A stretch of 64,000 nt of DNA from positions 4,214,001-4,278,000 of the forward strand of contig NZ_CP021382.1 of assembly GCF_002162135.1 (NCBI RefSeq), written 5' to 3'. Of this stretch, positions 17,140 to 25,698 are shown one piece after another. The notes under the pieces were generated by a model. It was not told the DNA's origin, made no database searches, and saw nothing but the letters and a program-made list of their open reading frames with translations. Each line of letters starts with the position of its first letter. The stretch's first letter is position 1. Source of the DNA: Cellvibrio sp. PSBB006 (GTDB lineage Bacteria; Pseudomonadota; Gammaproteobacteria; Pseudomonadales; Cellvibrionaceae). Made by a program: the position numbers and the translations under genes.

Positions 17140-17445
17140 ATGAATATCAGCCGCAAAAAAAATAAAGATCATACGCTGATCAAGCTGATCGGTGAAATGA
17201 CAATTTATAACGCCGCACAACTTAAACACGATCTCTTCACCGACCACGAAAATTTTCCCGCAAAAGTGGTTCTGGATTTATACGCCGTTACTGAAATAGA
17301 TACCGCCGGGTTACAGATTTTATTGTTGCTGCAGAAGACACTGGCGGAACGTTCCGTGGTTGTTTATATCGCGCGAATGAATGACGACGTCGAGCAGATT
17401 TTCCAGGCGCTCGACCTGAATGGCTACTTTGCCTTTGATGTATAA
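17140..17445 (+). CDS. STAS-domain protein (anti-sigma antagonist-like)
   Basis: A 101-residue single STAS domain of the SpoIIAA/anti-sigma-antagonist fold. The segment VVLDLYAVTEIDTAGLQILLLLQK around residues 48-70 is the typical phosphorylation-loop region, with a Thr (DTAG) in place of the more usual serine. STAS proteins in chemosensory clusters are thought to act as alternative outputs or adaptors. It is two bases downstream of cheY and 37 bases upstream of cheA. No anti-sigma kinase or PP2C phosphatase is nearby, so the partner is unknown. Confidence 0.85.
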   Translation: MNISRKKNKDHTLIKLIGEMTIYNAAQLKHDLFTDHENFPAKVVLDLYAVTEIDTAGLQILLLLQKTLAERSVVVYIARMNDDVEQIFQALDLNGYFAFDV

Positions 17446-17482
17446 CCTGTCGGCCTAGCCGACTGACCAATGGACCCCGGCC

Positions 17483-19669
17483 ATGAATCTCGATGGAGCT
17501 CTACAAACATTTTTTGCCGAAGCAGAGGAACTGCTACAGGCTATGGAGTCCGGCCTGTTGAGCATGGAAGAAGGTAATACGGACGCCGAAACATTAAACG
17601 CCGTATTTCGTGCCGCCCATACTATTAAAGGTTCTGCTGGTTTATTCGGCCTGGATAACATCGTCAGTTTTACGCATATTCTTGAGAATGTGCTGGATCG
17701 TGTCCGCGACGGCAAGGTTGAAATCAATAGCGCGTTATTGAGCGCGCTGCTGCCCTGTCGCGATCACATTGCCACATTGGTGGATGATGTGATGAATCAG
17801 CGCGACACTGACGCAACGTGCCTGGCCAAAGGTAAGGAATTATTGGCGGCGCTTGAGCCCTGGTTGGATGACAGCATAAAACAAAAACCAGCCGCAACCG
17901 CATTACCGGGAAATGCCGCCGAAGCAACACCGACATTTGATAAAAGTGCCTGGCATATTTCTGTGCGCCTGGGTCCGGATTTGTTGCGCAACGGAATGGA
18001 CCCGCTATCAATCCTGCGTTATCTGCGCACCTTGGGCGACATCACGCATATCACCACCCTGACGGATAACCTGCCGCCATTGGAGGCCTTTGATCCGGAA
18101 ACCCTGTATCTGGGTTTTGAAATCACCTTGTACAGCGATGCAGACCAAGGTGCGATTGAAGATGCATTTATGTTTGTGCGCGAAGACTCCAGGATTCAGA
18201 TAATTCCGCCGCGCAGTCATACTGATGCCTACATTAATCTGATCAAAAGTCTGCCGGAGAATACCCATCGTCTCGGTGAAATTCTGGTGAAGAGTCACGC
18301 GGTGACGTATCAGGAATTGGAACAGGCTTTATCGACCCAAAAACAACAAGCCAAGGAATTGGAGCCGGTCGCGTTATTGGGTGATATTTTAGTGCGCGAC
18401 CAGGCGGTAGCGCCCGCACTGGTCAACGCCGCGTTGGATAAACAGAAAAAAAATGCCGAAAAAGCCGGCAGCCAGGAAAATAAATTTATTCGCGTGGATG
18501 CCGAGCGCCTGGATCATTTGATCAACTTGATCGGTGAGTTGGTTATCAATCGCCAGCGCGTCGATTTGCTGGCCGGGAAACTGGGCAACAGCAGTTTGAT
18601 CGAAGCTGTTAATTCCATGGGCAATTTTACCGAGCAGATTCGCGATGCGGCTTTGACACTGCGCATGGTGCCGATCGGCGACACCTTTCAACGCTTCAAG
18701 CGTGTCGTGCGCGATACCGCCAAGGAGTTGGGAAAAGACATTCAGCTTGATATCAGCGGTGCTGAGACTGAGTTGGATCGCTCCATGGTCGAGAAACTTA
18801 CCGATCCCTTGACGCATATTGTCCGTAATGCCATGGACCATGGCATAGAACCTATTGCCGTGCGACGCGAGCGTAACAAACCCGAAGCCGGTGTTATTTC
18901 CCTGTCGGCCTATCATGACGCCGGCAATATTGTCATTCGCATTGCTGATGATGGTGGCGGATTGGATCTGGAAAAAATTCGAAAAAAAGCGATTGCCAAT
19001 GGCGTCATTGAAGAAGCGGACACCTTCACCACCCAGGAACTTTATCAGCTGATCTTTCACCCCGGTTTATCGACGGCGGAGCAGGTGACTAACTTGTCCG
19101 GTCGCGGCGTGGGTATGGATGTTGTCAAACGCAATATCGAAGCCTTGCAAGGCGGAATTGAAATAGACAGCGAATTGGGAATCGGTACCCGGTTCACCAT
19201 ACGTCTGCCGTTGACGCTGGCTATCATCGATGGCTTTCATGTTGATGCCGGTGGAATCGATTTTATCGTGCCGCAAAATACTATCCTTGAGTGTGTTGAT
19301 TTGCCGTCACTCCCCCAGGTTGAAGGCCAGCATTGCGTCAACTTGCGCGGTGAGCAGGTACCTTATATTCGCTTGCAGGAATTATTTCACTTAGCAAGAA
19401 AAAATGACGTGCGCGAAAAATTGGTGGTGGTCCAGTTCGGTGAAAACCGTGCGGGCATTGTGGTGGACGATCTGCATGGTGAAATTCAAACCGTGGTAAA
19501 ACCTATGGGACCGATCTTTCATGCCTTGAAAGGTATTGGTGGTTCCAGTTTGTTGGGCACCGGGGCGGTAGCACTGATTCTGGACGTGCCGCAGCTGATC
19601 GGTTTTGCCGTGAATGTGGAGCATCGACGTAACAATGTCCTCTCGCTCGGCCCTGCGGGCAACCTGTAA
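17483..19669 (+). CDS. cheA: chemotaxis histidine kinase CheA
   Basis: A 728-residue kinase. The N-terminal Hpt domain carries phospho-accepting His46 (AAHTIKGSAG). A middle region (about 145-330) is unusual and includes two similar LGEILVK/LGDILVR segments. The dimerisation helices begin near 335. The HATPase domain has an N-box HIVRNAMDHGIEP, G1 IADDGGGLD and G2 GRGVGMDVVKRN. A C-terminal CheW-like domain begins near 590. It autophosphorylates on ATP and passes phosphate to CheY, CheB and perhaps the REC-EAL protein. The enlarged middle region, where E. coli CheA has P2, may set specificity for the multiple receivers in this cluster. The gene lies inside the same-strand run from 15.5 to 25.6 kb. 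Confidence 0.97.
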   Translation: MNLDGALQTFFAEAEELLQAMESGLLSMEEGNTDAETLNAVFRAAHTIKGSAGLFGLDNIVSFTHILENVLDRVRDGKVEINSALLSALLPCRDHIATLVDDVMNQRDTDATCLAKGKELLAALEPWLDDSIKQKPAATALPGNAAEATPTFDKSAWHISVRLGPDLLRNGMDPLSILRYLRTLGDITHITTLTDNLPPLEAFDPETLYLGFEITLYSDADQGAIEDAFMFVREDSRIQIIPPRSHTDAYINLIKSLPENTHRLGEILVKSHAVTYQELEQALSTQKQQAKELEPVALLGDILVRDQAVAPALVNAALDKQKKNAEKAGSQENKFIRVDAERLDHLINLIGELVINRQRVDLLAGKLGNSSLIEAVNSMGNFTEQIRDAALTLRMVPIGDTFQRFKRVVRDTAKELGKDIQLDISGAETELDRSMVEKLTDPLTHIVRNAMDHGIEPIAVRRERNKPEAGVISLSAYHDAGNIVIRIADDGGGLDLEKIRKKAIANGVIEEADTFTTQELYQLIFHPGLSTAEQVTNLSGRGVGMDVVKRNIEALQGGIEIDSELGIGTRFTIRLPLTLAIIDGFHVDAGGIDFIVPQNTILECVDLPSLPQVEGQHCVNLRGEQVPYIRLQELFHLARKNDVREKLVVVQFGENRAGIVVDDLHGEIQTVVKPMGPIFHALKGIGGSSLLGTGAVALILDVPQLIGFAVNVEHRRNNVLSLGPAGNL

Positions 19670-19702
19670 ATCGAGCCGCAGCAAAGGATATTCAGGAGTT
19701 TA

Positions 19703-20215
19703 ATGATGAATGATTTACTCAGGCAAAAAAAAAGCAGTCCGGGCATTGTAGCCAAACAATTCCTCACCTTTCGGATTGGTCATGAAAACTATGGTCTGGA
19801 GCTGTCGCAGACGCGTGAAATTATTGAGTACGGTGGTATTACTGAAATTCCATTAATGCCCAACTTCCTGCGCGGGGTCATTAATTTGCGCGGCGACGTT
19901 GTGCCGGTGATTGATCTTGCGGTACGCCTTGGCAGAAAACCCATCAGCGTACAGCGGCGGACTTGCATCATTGTGGTTGAGTTGACCAGTCAGGAACAGA
20001 ACCACGTACTGGGTCTGCTCGCCGATGCGGTCAGTGAAGTGATTGAGCTGGATGAAACCAGTATTGAAGAAGCGCCGTCATTCGGTGCAAATATTCGCGC
20101 GGAATTTATTCTGGGCATCGCCAAGCAAGGTGAACAATTTATTGTGCTGTTGAATGCCGATAACACGCTCTCTATCCGGGAGTTGGCTCATCTGGTTGAA
20201 GCACAATTACAGTAG
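19703..20215 (+). CDS. cheW: CheW coupling protein
   Basis: A 170-residue CheW that couples the receptors to CheA. It is a beta-barrel fold with the family segments FRIGHENYGLELSQTREI near residue 23, LMPNFLRGVINLRGDVVPVIDL near 50-72 and a C-terminal LLNADNTLSI. It is slightly longer than E. coli CheW (167) because of a 14-residue lysine-rich N-terminus. It follows cheA by 33 bases with a caggag ribosome site and precedes the second mcp. The start could be either of two consecutive ATGs (19703 or 19706). Confidence 0.96.
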   Translation: MMNDLLRQKKSSPGIVAKQFLTFRIGHENYGLELSQTREIIEYGGITEIPLMPNFLRGVINLRGDVVPVIDLAVRLGRKPISVQRRTCIIVVELTSQEQNHVLGLLADAVSEVIELDETSIEEAPSFGANIRAEFILGIAKQGEQFIVLLNADNTLSIRELAHLVEAQLQ

Positions 20216-20239
20216 CGGTTAAACGGTAGGGAGAAAAAT

Positions 20240-21910
20240 ATGTTACGCAACCTTTCATTGAAACTGAAGATCATCGTACTGAGTGCGCTGATCGTCGCAG
20301 GTCTACTTGGGCTGGGTTTAGCCGCTATCACGCAGATGCAAGCTTACAACGCGATTGTGGATGACAGCCTGATAAAAATTCAACGGCGCTCAGACGCGTT
20401 GGCAGATGTTGAAAAAGCCAGCGTCAGCTTTCGCATGCAAGTACAGGAATGGAAAAACATTCTCCTGCGCGGCAACGATGAGGCTTTGTATGACCGCTAT
20501 TACCAGAGTTTCGCTGAACAGGAAAAAGCGGTACAGGAATATCTGCAAAGCGGTATTCGTCGACAGAAAGAAGACAATCACGAGTACGCTGACTTTGAGG
20601 TATTGCTTAATGATCATCGCGAAATGGGGGCTAACTATCGTGAAGCCTTAAAGTCGTTTGATCATGCCGACCCGGAAGCGGGTAAAAAAGTGGACAACCT
20701 GGTGGCCGGGATGGACCGTGCAGCCAGTCAGCATATGCTGGAGTTGGCAGAAACAATGGCTGAAAATTTTGCCACCTTTATCAAGGAAACAGACAGCCAT
20801 GTTGAATCACTTTACAGCGAAGCTCTGAGAGAGATGATCATCATTATTGTTGTGGCTCTGTTGATTATCCTCACTATCATGGTCCTGATTTTTTACGATC
20901 TGTTCCGCATGCTGGGTGGCGAGCCGGCCTATACCGCTGACGTTGTCAGCGAAGTGGCGCAGGGTAACCTGGCGGTCGACATTCAGTTAAAACATAACGA
21001 TAAGGCATCATTGCTCGCTACCATCGCACAAATGCGGCAACAGCTATCACAAATTATTGCCGAGGTACGTAGCTCGGCAGATGCACTGTCTTCTGCGTCG
21101 GAAGAAGTCAATGCAACGGCACAATCGCTGGCAAAAGGCGCGTCGGTGCAAGCTGCCAGTGTGGAAGAAACCTCTGCATCCATGGAGGAAATGTCAGCCT
21201 CCATCGCACAGAATAACGAGAACGCCAGCGTCACGGATGGGATTGCCCAAAAAGCTGCAAAAGATGCGGTCAGTGGTGGTGAAGCGGTGTCGGCAACCGT
21301 TGATGCGATGCAAAAAATTGCCGAGCGCATCAGCGTGATTGATGACATCGCCTACCAAACCAATTTGCTCGCATTGAACGCCGCTATCGAAGCCGGACGT
21401 GCCGGCGAACACGGGCGCGGTTTTGCCGTCGTCGCATCGGAAGTGCGTAAATTGGCTGAGCGCAGTCAGGTCGCGGCTCAGGAAATTGGTGCCCTGGCGA
21501 CGGAAAGTGTCAAGCGCGCTGACCTGGCCGGTAATCTGTTACAGGAAATGGTGCCGTCCATTCGTAAGACAGCAGATCTGGTGCAGGAAATTGCAGCCGC
21601 ATCTTCCGAGCAAACATCGGGCGTAAATCAAATCAATGGCGCAATCGGCCAGGTCAGCCAAACCATGCAGCAAAACGCAGCCGCATCGGAAGAGTTGAGC
21701 TCGACGGCTGAAGAAATGAGTGCGCAGGCGTTGCGGTTGCAGGAGTCCATGACTTATTTCCGCCTCTCCGGGGATAACAAGGGTGGCAGTTACCAGAATT
21801 TTTCTCCTCGTAGGGAATACACCCAGGAGTCAAGCCGATCTGGCAATACCCCCAACAAAGCATCCTTGAGCAATGACGAACTCGACAAGAATTTTGTTCG
21901 CTTTGATTGA
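20240..21910 (+). CDS. methyl-accepting chemotaxis protein with 4-helix sensor
   Basis: A 556-residue transmembrane receptor. TM1 is at about residues 10-30, the periplasmic helical region at 31-195 (four-helix-bundle-like, no Cache motif), TM2 at about 196-217 and HAMP at about 218-270. The signalling hairpin has tip [18 protein letters not shown] near 370-388 and [12 protein letters not shown] after it. No CheR-tethering pentapeptide is seen; the tail ends NFVRFD. It is probably the main sensor for the chemosensory operon, methylated by CheR and demethylated or deamidated by CheB and CheD downstream. The ligand is not predictable. Confidence 0.95.
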   Translation: MLRNLSLKLKIIVLSALIVAGLLGLGLAAITQMQAYNAIVDDSLIKIQRRSDALADVEKASVSFRMQVQEWKNILLRGNDEALYDRYYQSFAEQEKAVQEYLQSGIRRQKEDNHEYADFEVLLNDHREMGANYREALKSFDHADPEAGKKVDNLVAGMDRAASQHMLELAETMAENFATFIKETDSHVESLYSEALREMIIIIVVALLIILTIMVLIFYDLFRMLGGEPAYTADVVSEVAQGNLAVDIQLKHNDKASLLATIAQMRQQLSQIIAEVRSSADALSSASEEVNATAQSLAKGASVQAASVEETSASMEEMSASIAQNNENASVTDGIAQKAAKDAVSGGEAVSATVDAMQKIAERISVIDDIAYQTNLLALNAAIEAGRAGEHGRGFAVVASEVRKLAERSQVAAQEIGALATESVKRADLAGNLLQEMVPSIRKTADLVQEIAAASSEQTSGVNQINGAIGQVSQTMQQNAAASEELSSTAEEMSAQALRLQESMTYFRLSGDNKGGSYQNFSPRREYTQESSRSGNTPNKASLSNDELDKNFVRFD

Positions 21911-21931
21911 TGTGGTGAATGTGCGTTATCT

Positions 21932-22735
21932 ATGAATCAGATACCCAATGATAAGGAATTTTATTTGTTTCAGCAGTTGATCTTCCAGCGTTTGGGGATT
22001 CATCTGCCCGTACAAAAAAAAGCCTTGCTCAGCAACCGCTTGTGGAAGCGGTTGCTCGCGTGCCAGCTTGAACGGTTTGAAGATTACTATCGTTTCATCA
22101 TCAGTCCCCAGGGGCGCGAAGAATTAAATAAAGCACTGGAATTGATCACCACCAATGAAACTTATTTTTTTCGCGAGCCCAAGCACTTTGATTATTTGCG
22201 TGATGACATATTGCCGCGCTGCCGAAAGGGCGAGGTTTTCCGGGTGTGGAGTGCGGCGGCATCGACGGGCGAAGAACCCTACAGTATTGCGATGGTTCTG
22301 CGCGACCGCTGCCCGACGGAGTGGGAACTGTTGTGCTCCGATGTAAACGCAACTGTTATCGAACAGGCCAAAACCGGTATCTACCCGGAGATGCGCGCGC
22401 GCAGTATTCCTGAAGGCTATTTACGGCGGTTTTGCCGCAAGGGGGTTGGTCCGGAGCAAGGCAACATTCGCGTGGTGGCAGAGCTGCGTGATCGAGTTGA
22501 TTTTTTTACGCTCAACCTGCATGAAACATTTGCTGACATTGGCCAATTTGATTTGATTTTTTTACGCAACGTGCTGATCTATTTTGAGAATGAAACCAAA
22601 CAGAAGGTGCTGGAACGTATAGCCGGTAAACTCAAACCGGACGGTGTGTTATTCGTGGGGCATTCAGAAAGTTTGCACGGAATTACGGAGCGTTTCTTGC
22701 CGGTAAAGCCGGCCATTTACCGTCGGGCAAAGTAG
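21932..22735 (+). CDS. cheR: chemotaxis protein methyltransferase CheR
   Basis: A 267-residue S-adenosylmethionine-dependent methyltransferase that methylates receptor glutamates. The N-terminal all-alpha domain (about 1-75) precedes the SAM domain, with TTNETYFFREPKHF near 72-85, FRVWSAAASTGEEPYSIAM near 105-123 and FDLIFLRNVLIYFE near 207-220. It shows the usual CheR length and motif order. The gene starts 21 bases after the second mcp and is followed by cheD after 95 bases, the largest gap inside the operon. Confidence 0.96.
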   Translation: MNQIPNDKEFYLFQQLIFQRLGIHLPVQKKALLSNRLWKRLLACQLERFEDYYRFIISPQGREELNKALELITTNETYFFREPKHFDYLRDDILPRCRKGEVFRVWSAAASTGEEPYSIAMVLRDRCPTEWELLCSDVNATVIEQAKTGIYPEMRARSIPEGYLRRFCRKGVGPEQGNIRVVAELRDRVDFFTLNLHETFADIGQFDLIFLRNVLIYFENETKQKVLERIAGKLKPDGVLFVGHSESLHGITERFLPVKPAIYRRAK

Positions 22736-22830
22736 GCCAGACAGAATTTACACAGGAACAGAAAAGATATGGTGCGATTGTCGGACACCGTAACCTCGAA
22801 CCTCAACGGAGTAATCCGAAGGTATGACCT

Positions 22831-23313
22831 ATGCCTGCGGGCAAATTGTTAAGTATTCACCCGGGAGACTGGTATTTCGGTAACGAATACAGCCGCCTGC
22901 GTACCGTGCTGGGTTCTTGTGTTGCACTCACGGTTTGGCATCCGACACTTAAGTTGGGGGGGATGTGCCATTTTTTATTGCCGACACCACCGACGCGACC
23001 TCAAACCGCTGTGCTGGATTGCCGCTATGCTGAATCTGCATTGTTAACCATGAAGCAATCCATGCTGCGCTACGGTGAGTTGCGTCATTTTTTAATTGGC
23101 CTGTTCGGTGGTGGTGACATGTTTACGCCTTCCGGGCCTTCTGCGATTGGCGAAAAAAATATTGATTATGCTCAGCAATGGCTGGCGCGGGAGCGGTTGG
23201 CCGTACAGCGGACAGATGTGGGCGGAACGGTGTCGCGCTCGCTGACGTTTTACCTGCAAACCGGCGAAATTCATATAAAACAATACAACACCCGCCCGGC
23301 CAACAGAGCCTGA
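22831..23313 (+). CDS. cheD: chemoreceptor glutamine deamidase CheD
   Basis: A 160-residue CheD that converts specific receptor glutamines to methylatable glutamates. The catalytic Cys is in VLGSCVAL (about residue 30), the His in GGMCHFLLP (about 48) and the Thr in the later GGDMFTPSG region. The start is ATG 22831; an ATG at 22823 is out of frame. It lies between cheR and cheB, the classic order in alternative chemosensory clusters. The short cheD-cheB gap (38 bases) supports co-transcription. Confidence 0.92.
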   Translation: MPAGKLLSIHPGDWYFGNEYSRLRTVLGSCVALTVWHPTLKLGGMCHFLLPTPPTRPQTAVLDCRYAESALLTMKQSMLRYGELRHFLIGLFGGGDMFTPSGPSAIGEKNIDYAQQWLARERLAVQRTDVGGTVSRSLTFYLQTGEIHIKQYNTRPANRA

Positions 23314-23351
23314 GGCATGTTGTTGAAAATCGCTTTTTTGATGAGGTTGTT

Positions 23352-24386
23352 ATGGCAATAGCGGTGCTGGTTGTCGATGATTCTGCCGTCGTGCGACAAG
23401 TGTTGACGGCAGTCCTGAATGAGGCGCCGGACATCAACGTCTATGCCACGGCCTCTGATCCTATCTTTGCGCAAATGCAAATGCAAAAACGTTGGCCGGA
23501 TGTCATTGTGCTGGATATTGAAATGCCGCGAATGGATGGGCTGACATTCCTGCGCAAATTAATGGCCGAGAAGCCGACGCCGGTAATTATTTGTTCTTCG
23601 TTAGCGGAGAAGGGCGCGGAACTTTCCTTGCAGGCTTTGTCCGCCGGCGCTATCGATATTGTGACCAAACCGCAATTAGGCGTAAAAGATTTTTTGCTGG
23701 AAACCAAACAGCGTTTGTGGCAATTGATTCGCGGCGCAGCCGGCGCACGCATTTCACGGCGACGCCATGAAAACCTGCCATCTTCGCCAGCACCGGCCGT
23801 CGTTGATTTGGTCAAGATGACGGCAACCACAGACAGAATTACGGTGGTGGGTACGTCGACCGGTGGCACCCAGGCGCTTGAACAAATATTGTCGGCGATT
23901 CCGCGCACCTGTCCCGGTATTGCTGTGGTGCAACATATGCCCGAGAAATTTACGGCGGCATTTGCCCGACGGCTTGATGGGTTATGTGAGGTTGAGGTAA
24001 AAGAAGCTGAAACTGGTGACCGTTTAATTGCCGGTCGGGTGCTGATTGCGCCGGGTGGTTTTCATATGGAAGTGCAACGTTCCGGTGCGCAATACATTAC
24101 CAAAGTGTTTCGTGGCCCGGCCGTGAATCGCCACTGTCCTTCGGTTGATGTGCTGTTTCGTTCCGCAGCCCGTGCAGCGGGACGCAATGCTACGGGCGTG
24201 TTATTGACCGGCATGGGCGATGACGGTGCCCGTGGCTTGTTGGAATTGCGCAACGCAGGCGCGCGCACCGTTGCACAGGATGAAGCGACCTGTGTGGTGT
24301 TTGGTATGCCGAAAGAGGCGATTCAGATGGGCGCTGCCAAAGATATATTACCGCTGTGGAAAATCCCCACCGTGCTGGAGAGCTGA
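23352..24386 (+). CDS. cheB: chemotaxis methylesterase/response regulator CheB
   Basis: A 344-residue protein with an N-terminal receiver ([14 protein letters not shown]; phospho-Asp in [11 protein letters not shown] near residue 56) and a C-terminal methylesterase domain. The esterase triad is visible: Ser in GTSTGGTQA (about 165), His in VVQHMPEKF and Asp in [11 protein letters not shown]. It removes receptor methyl groups when phosphorylated by CheA. The ATG at 23352 ([10 protein letters not shown]) is chosen because the 58 residues in frame upstream overlap cheD and look non-coding, and a gatgagg ribosome site precedes it. Confidence 0.96.
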   Translation: MAIAVLVVDDSAVVRQVLTAVLNEAPDINVYATASDPIFAQMQMQKRWPDVIVLDIEMPRMDGLTFLRKLMAEKPTPVIICSSLAEKGAELSLQALSAGAIDIVTKPQLGVKDFLLETKQRLWQLIRGAAGARISRRRHENLPSSPAPAVVDLVKMTATTDRITVVGTSTGGTQALEQILSAIPRTCPGIAVVQHMPEKFTAAFARRLDGLCEVEVKEAETGDRLIAGRVLIAPGGFHMEVQRSGAQYITKVFRGPAVNRHCPSVDVLFRSAARAAGRNATGVLLTGMGDDGARGLLELRNAGARTVAQDEATCVVFGMPKEAIQMGAAKDILPLWKIPTVLES

Positions 24387-24388
24387 AA

Positions 24389-25609
24389 ATGATAGAACAC
24401 ATTGAAGATATTCGCTTGCTGGTGGTCGATGACAGCAATGTGCAGCGGCAACATGCACAAGGTCTCGCGCAACAATTGGGCGTGACGGCGATACTCGGTG
24501 CGTCTGATGGTGCGGATGCGTTAAGGGTGCTGCAGCAAGAGCAAGTTGATGTGGCGGTTATTGATCTGGAAATGCCGGTCATGGATGGAGTGGAATTAAT
24601 TCGCTCTATCGCACAACAACAGTTAGCCAAAAGCGTCATCATTCTCAGTTCAAAAGATCCCGTACTGATCTCCAGTGTCGGTACCATGGCAGAAGCCGAT
24701 GGCTTATACGTGCTGGGTACTTTTCATAAACCGATGCAGTCTGAATTATTGAAGTGCAGTTTGTTGCGCTTTTTGCAGGATAGTCGCACGCAACAAAAAG
24801 CGGTACAGGACACGGCGTTACCAGAGGTGACGGCAGTAGAATTAAGTCAGGCGTTGGAGCGCAATGAGTTGAGTTTGGCTTATCAACCGAAATTAACGGT
24901 ACAAGGGTTGTTGTTGCGCGGCGTTGAAGCCCTGGCGCGTTGGCATCATCCGGAAAAAGGCGCTATCTCTCCCGGTCATTTCATTCCCCTGGCGGAGCGT
25001 CATGGCATTATTGATGTATTGACTCGCCACTTGTTGTTAAAAGCATTAAAACAGAAACAGATGTGGCAGCAGCATGGTTTGCGTTTTCACCTTGCGTTTA
25101 ACTTATCACCGCTGTCATTGGCGGACCCGCACATGGCAGACTGGATGACGCAACTGGCTGTGGATCATGATATTCATCCTGCGGATCTCACGCTGGAAGT
25201 GACAGAAAATGCATTGCTCGGTGAGTTGGCTTGCGCCATTCAAACCCTGGCGCGCTTGCGCTTGAAAGGTTTCAATATTGCCATTGATGACTATGGCACC
25301 GGGTTCGCCAACGCCCAGCAGTTATCGCGTGTGCCGGCAACTGAATTAAAACTGGATCGATCCCTCGTCGACCGTGTAGCATCTCGTCCGCAACAGCGGA
25401 CCATCCTGGCCAGTACGGTGGATCTTGCCCGCAACCTGAAACTCTCTACGGTGGCGGAAGGTGTAGAGACCCTGGAGGATTTTCTGGTGCTGAGCGAGTT
25501 GGGTGTCGATCAGGTACAAGGCTTTTACTTTTCGCGTCCCTTACCGGCCGATGAATTGGTTGTCTGGTTGCAGCAGGGTTTAAATCAATGCCGGAAGGCA
25601 TTGCCATAG
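24389..25609 (+). CDS. response regulator with EAL cyclic-di-GMP phosphodiesterase domain
   Basis: A 406-residue protein. The receiver domain (about 8-125) has DDSN, phospho-Asp in VIDLEMPVMDG near residue 60 and HKPM. The EAL domain (about 150-400) retains the catalytic set: EALARW, LEVTEN, IDDYGTGF, ELKLDRS and AEGVET, then QGFYFSRPL. It is therefore predicted to be an active phosphodiesterase cleaving c-di-GMP, with activity controlled by phosphorylation (RocR/VieA-like architecture). Only two bases separate it from cheB, so CheA may switch c-di-GMP levels as an output of this pathway. It is the last gene of the operon. Confidence 0.92.
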   Translation: MIEHIEDIRLLVVDDSNVQRQHAQGLAQQLGVTAILGASDGADALRVLQQEQVDVAVIDLEMPVMDGVELIRSIAQQQLAKSVIILSSKDPVLISSVGTMAEADGLYVLGTFHKPMQSELLKCSLLRFLQDSRTQQKAVQDTALPEVTAVELSQALERNELSLAYQPKLTVQGLLLRGVEALARWHHPEKGAISPGHFIPLAERHGIIDVLTRHLLLKALKQKQMWQQHGLRFHLAFNLSPLSLADPHMADWMTQLAVDHDIHPADLTLEVTENALLGELACAIQTLARLRLKGFNIAIDDYGTGFANAQQLSRVPATELKLDRSLVDRVASRPQQRTILASTVDLARNLKLSTVAEGVETLEDFLVLSELGVDQVQGFYFSRPLPADELVVWLQQGLNQCRKALP

Positions 25610-25698
25610 CGATTGAACTGCCCGACTATTTGCAGATCCTATTTTCATATCGGTTGACTCGGAAGCTGTGTGAAAAAACCTGAGAAGAAAGATCTGTG

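Noticed and set aside
18389..19060. A 223-codon frame antisense to cheA
   Set aside because: Long only because of codon bias in cheA; no independent start signals or family match.
22736..22830. A gtaatccga string resembling the REP-like repeat before cheD
   Set aside because: No matching arm is present; only one half of the motif occurs.
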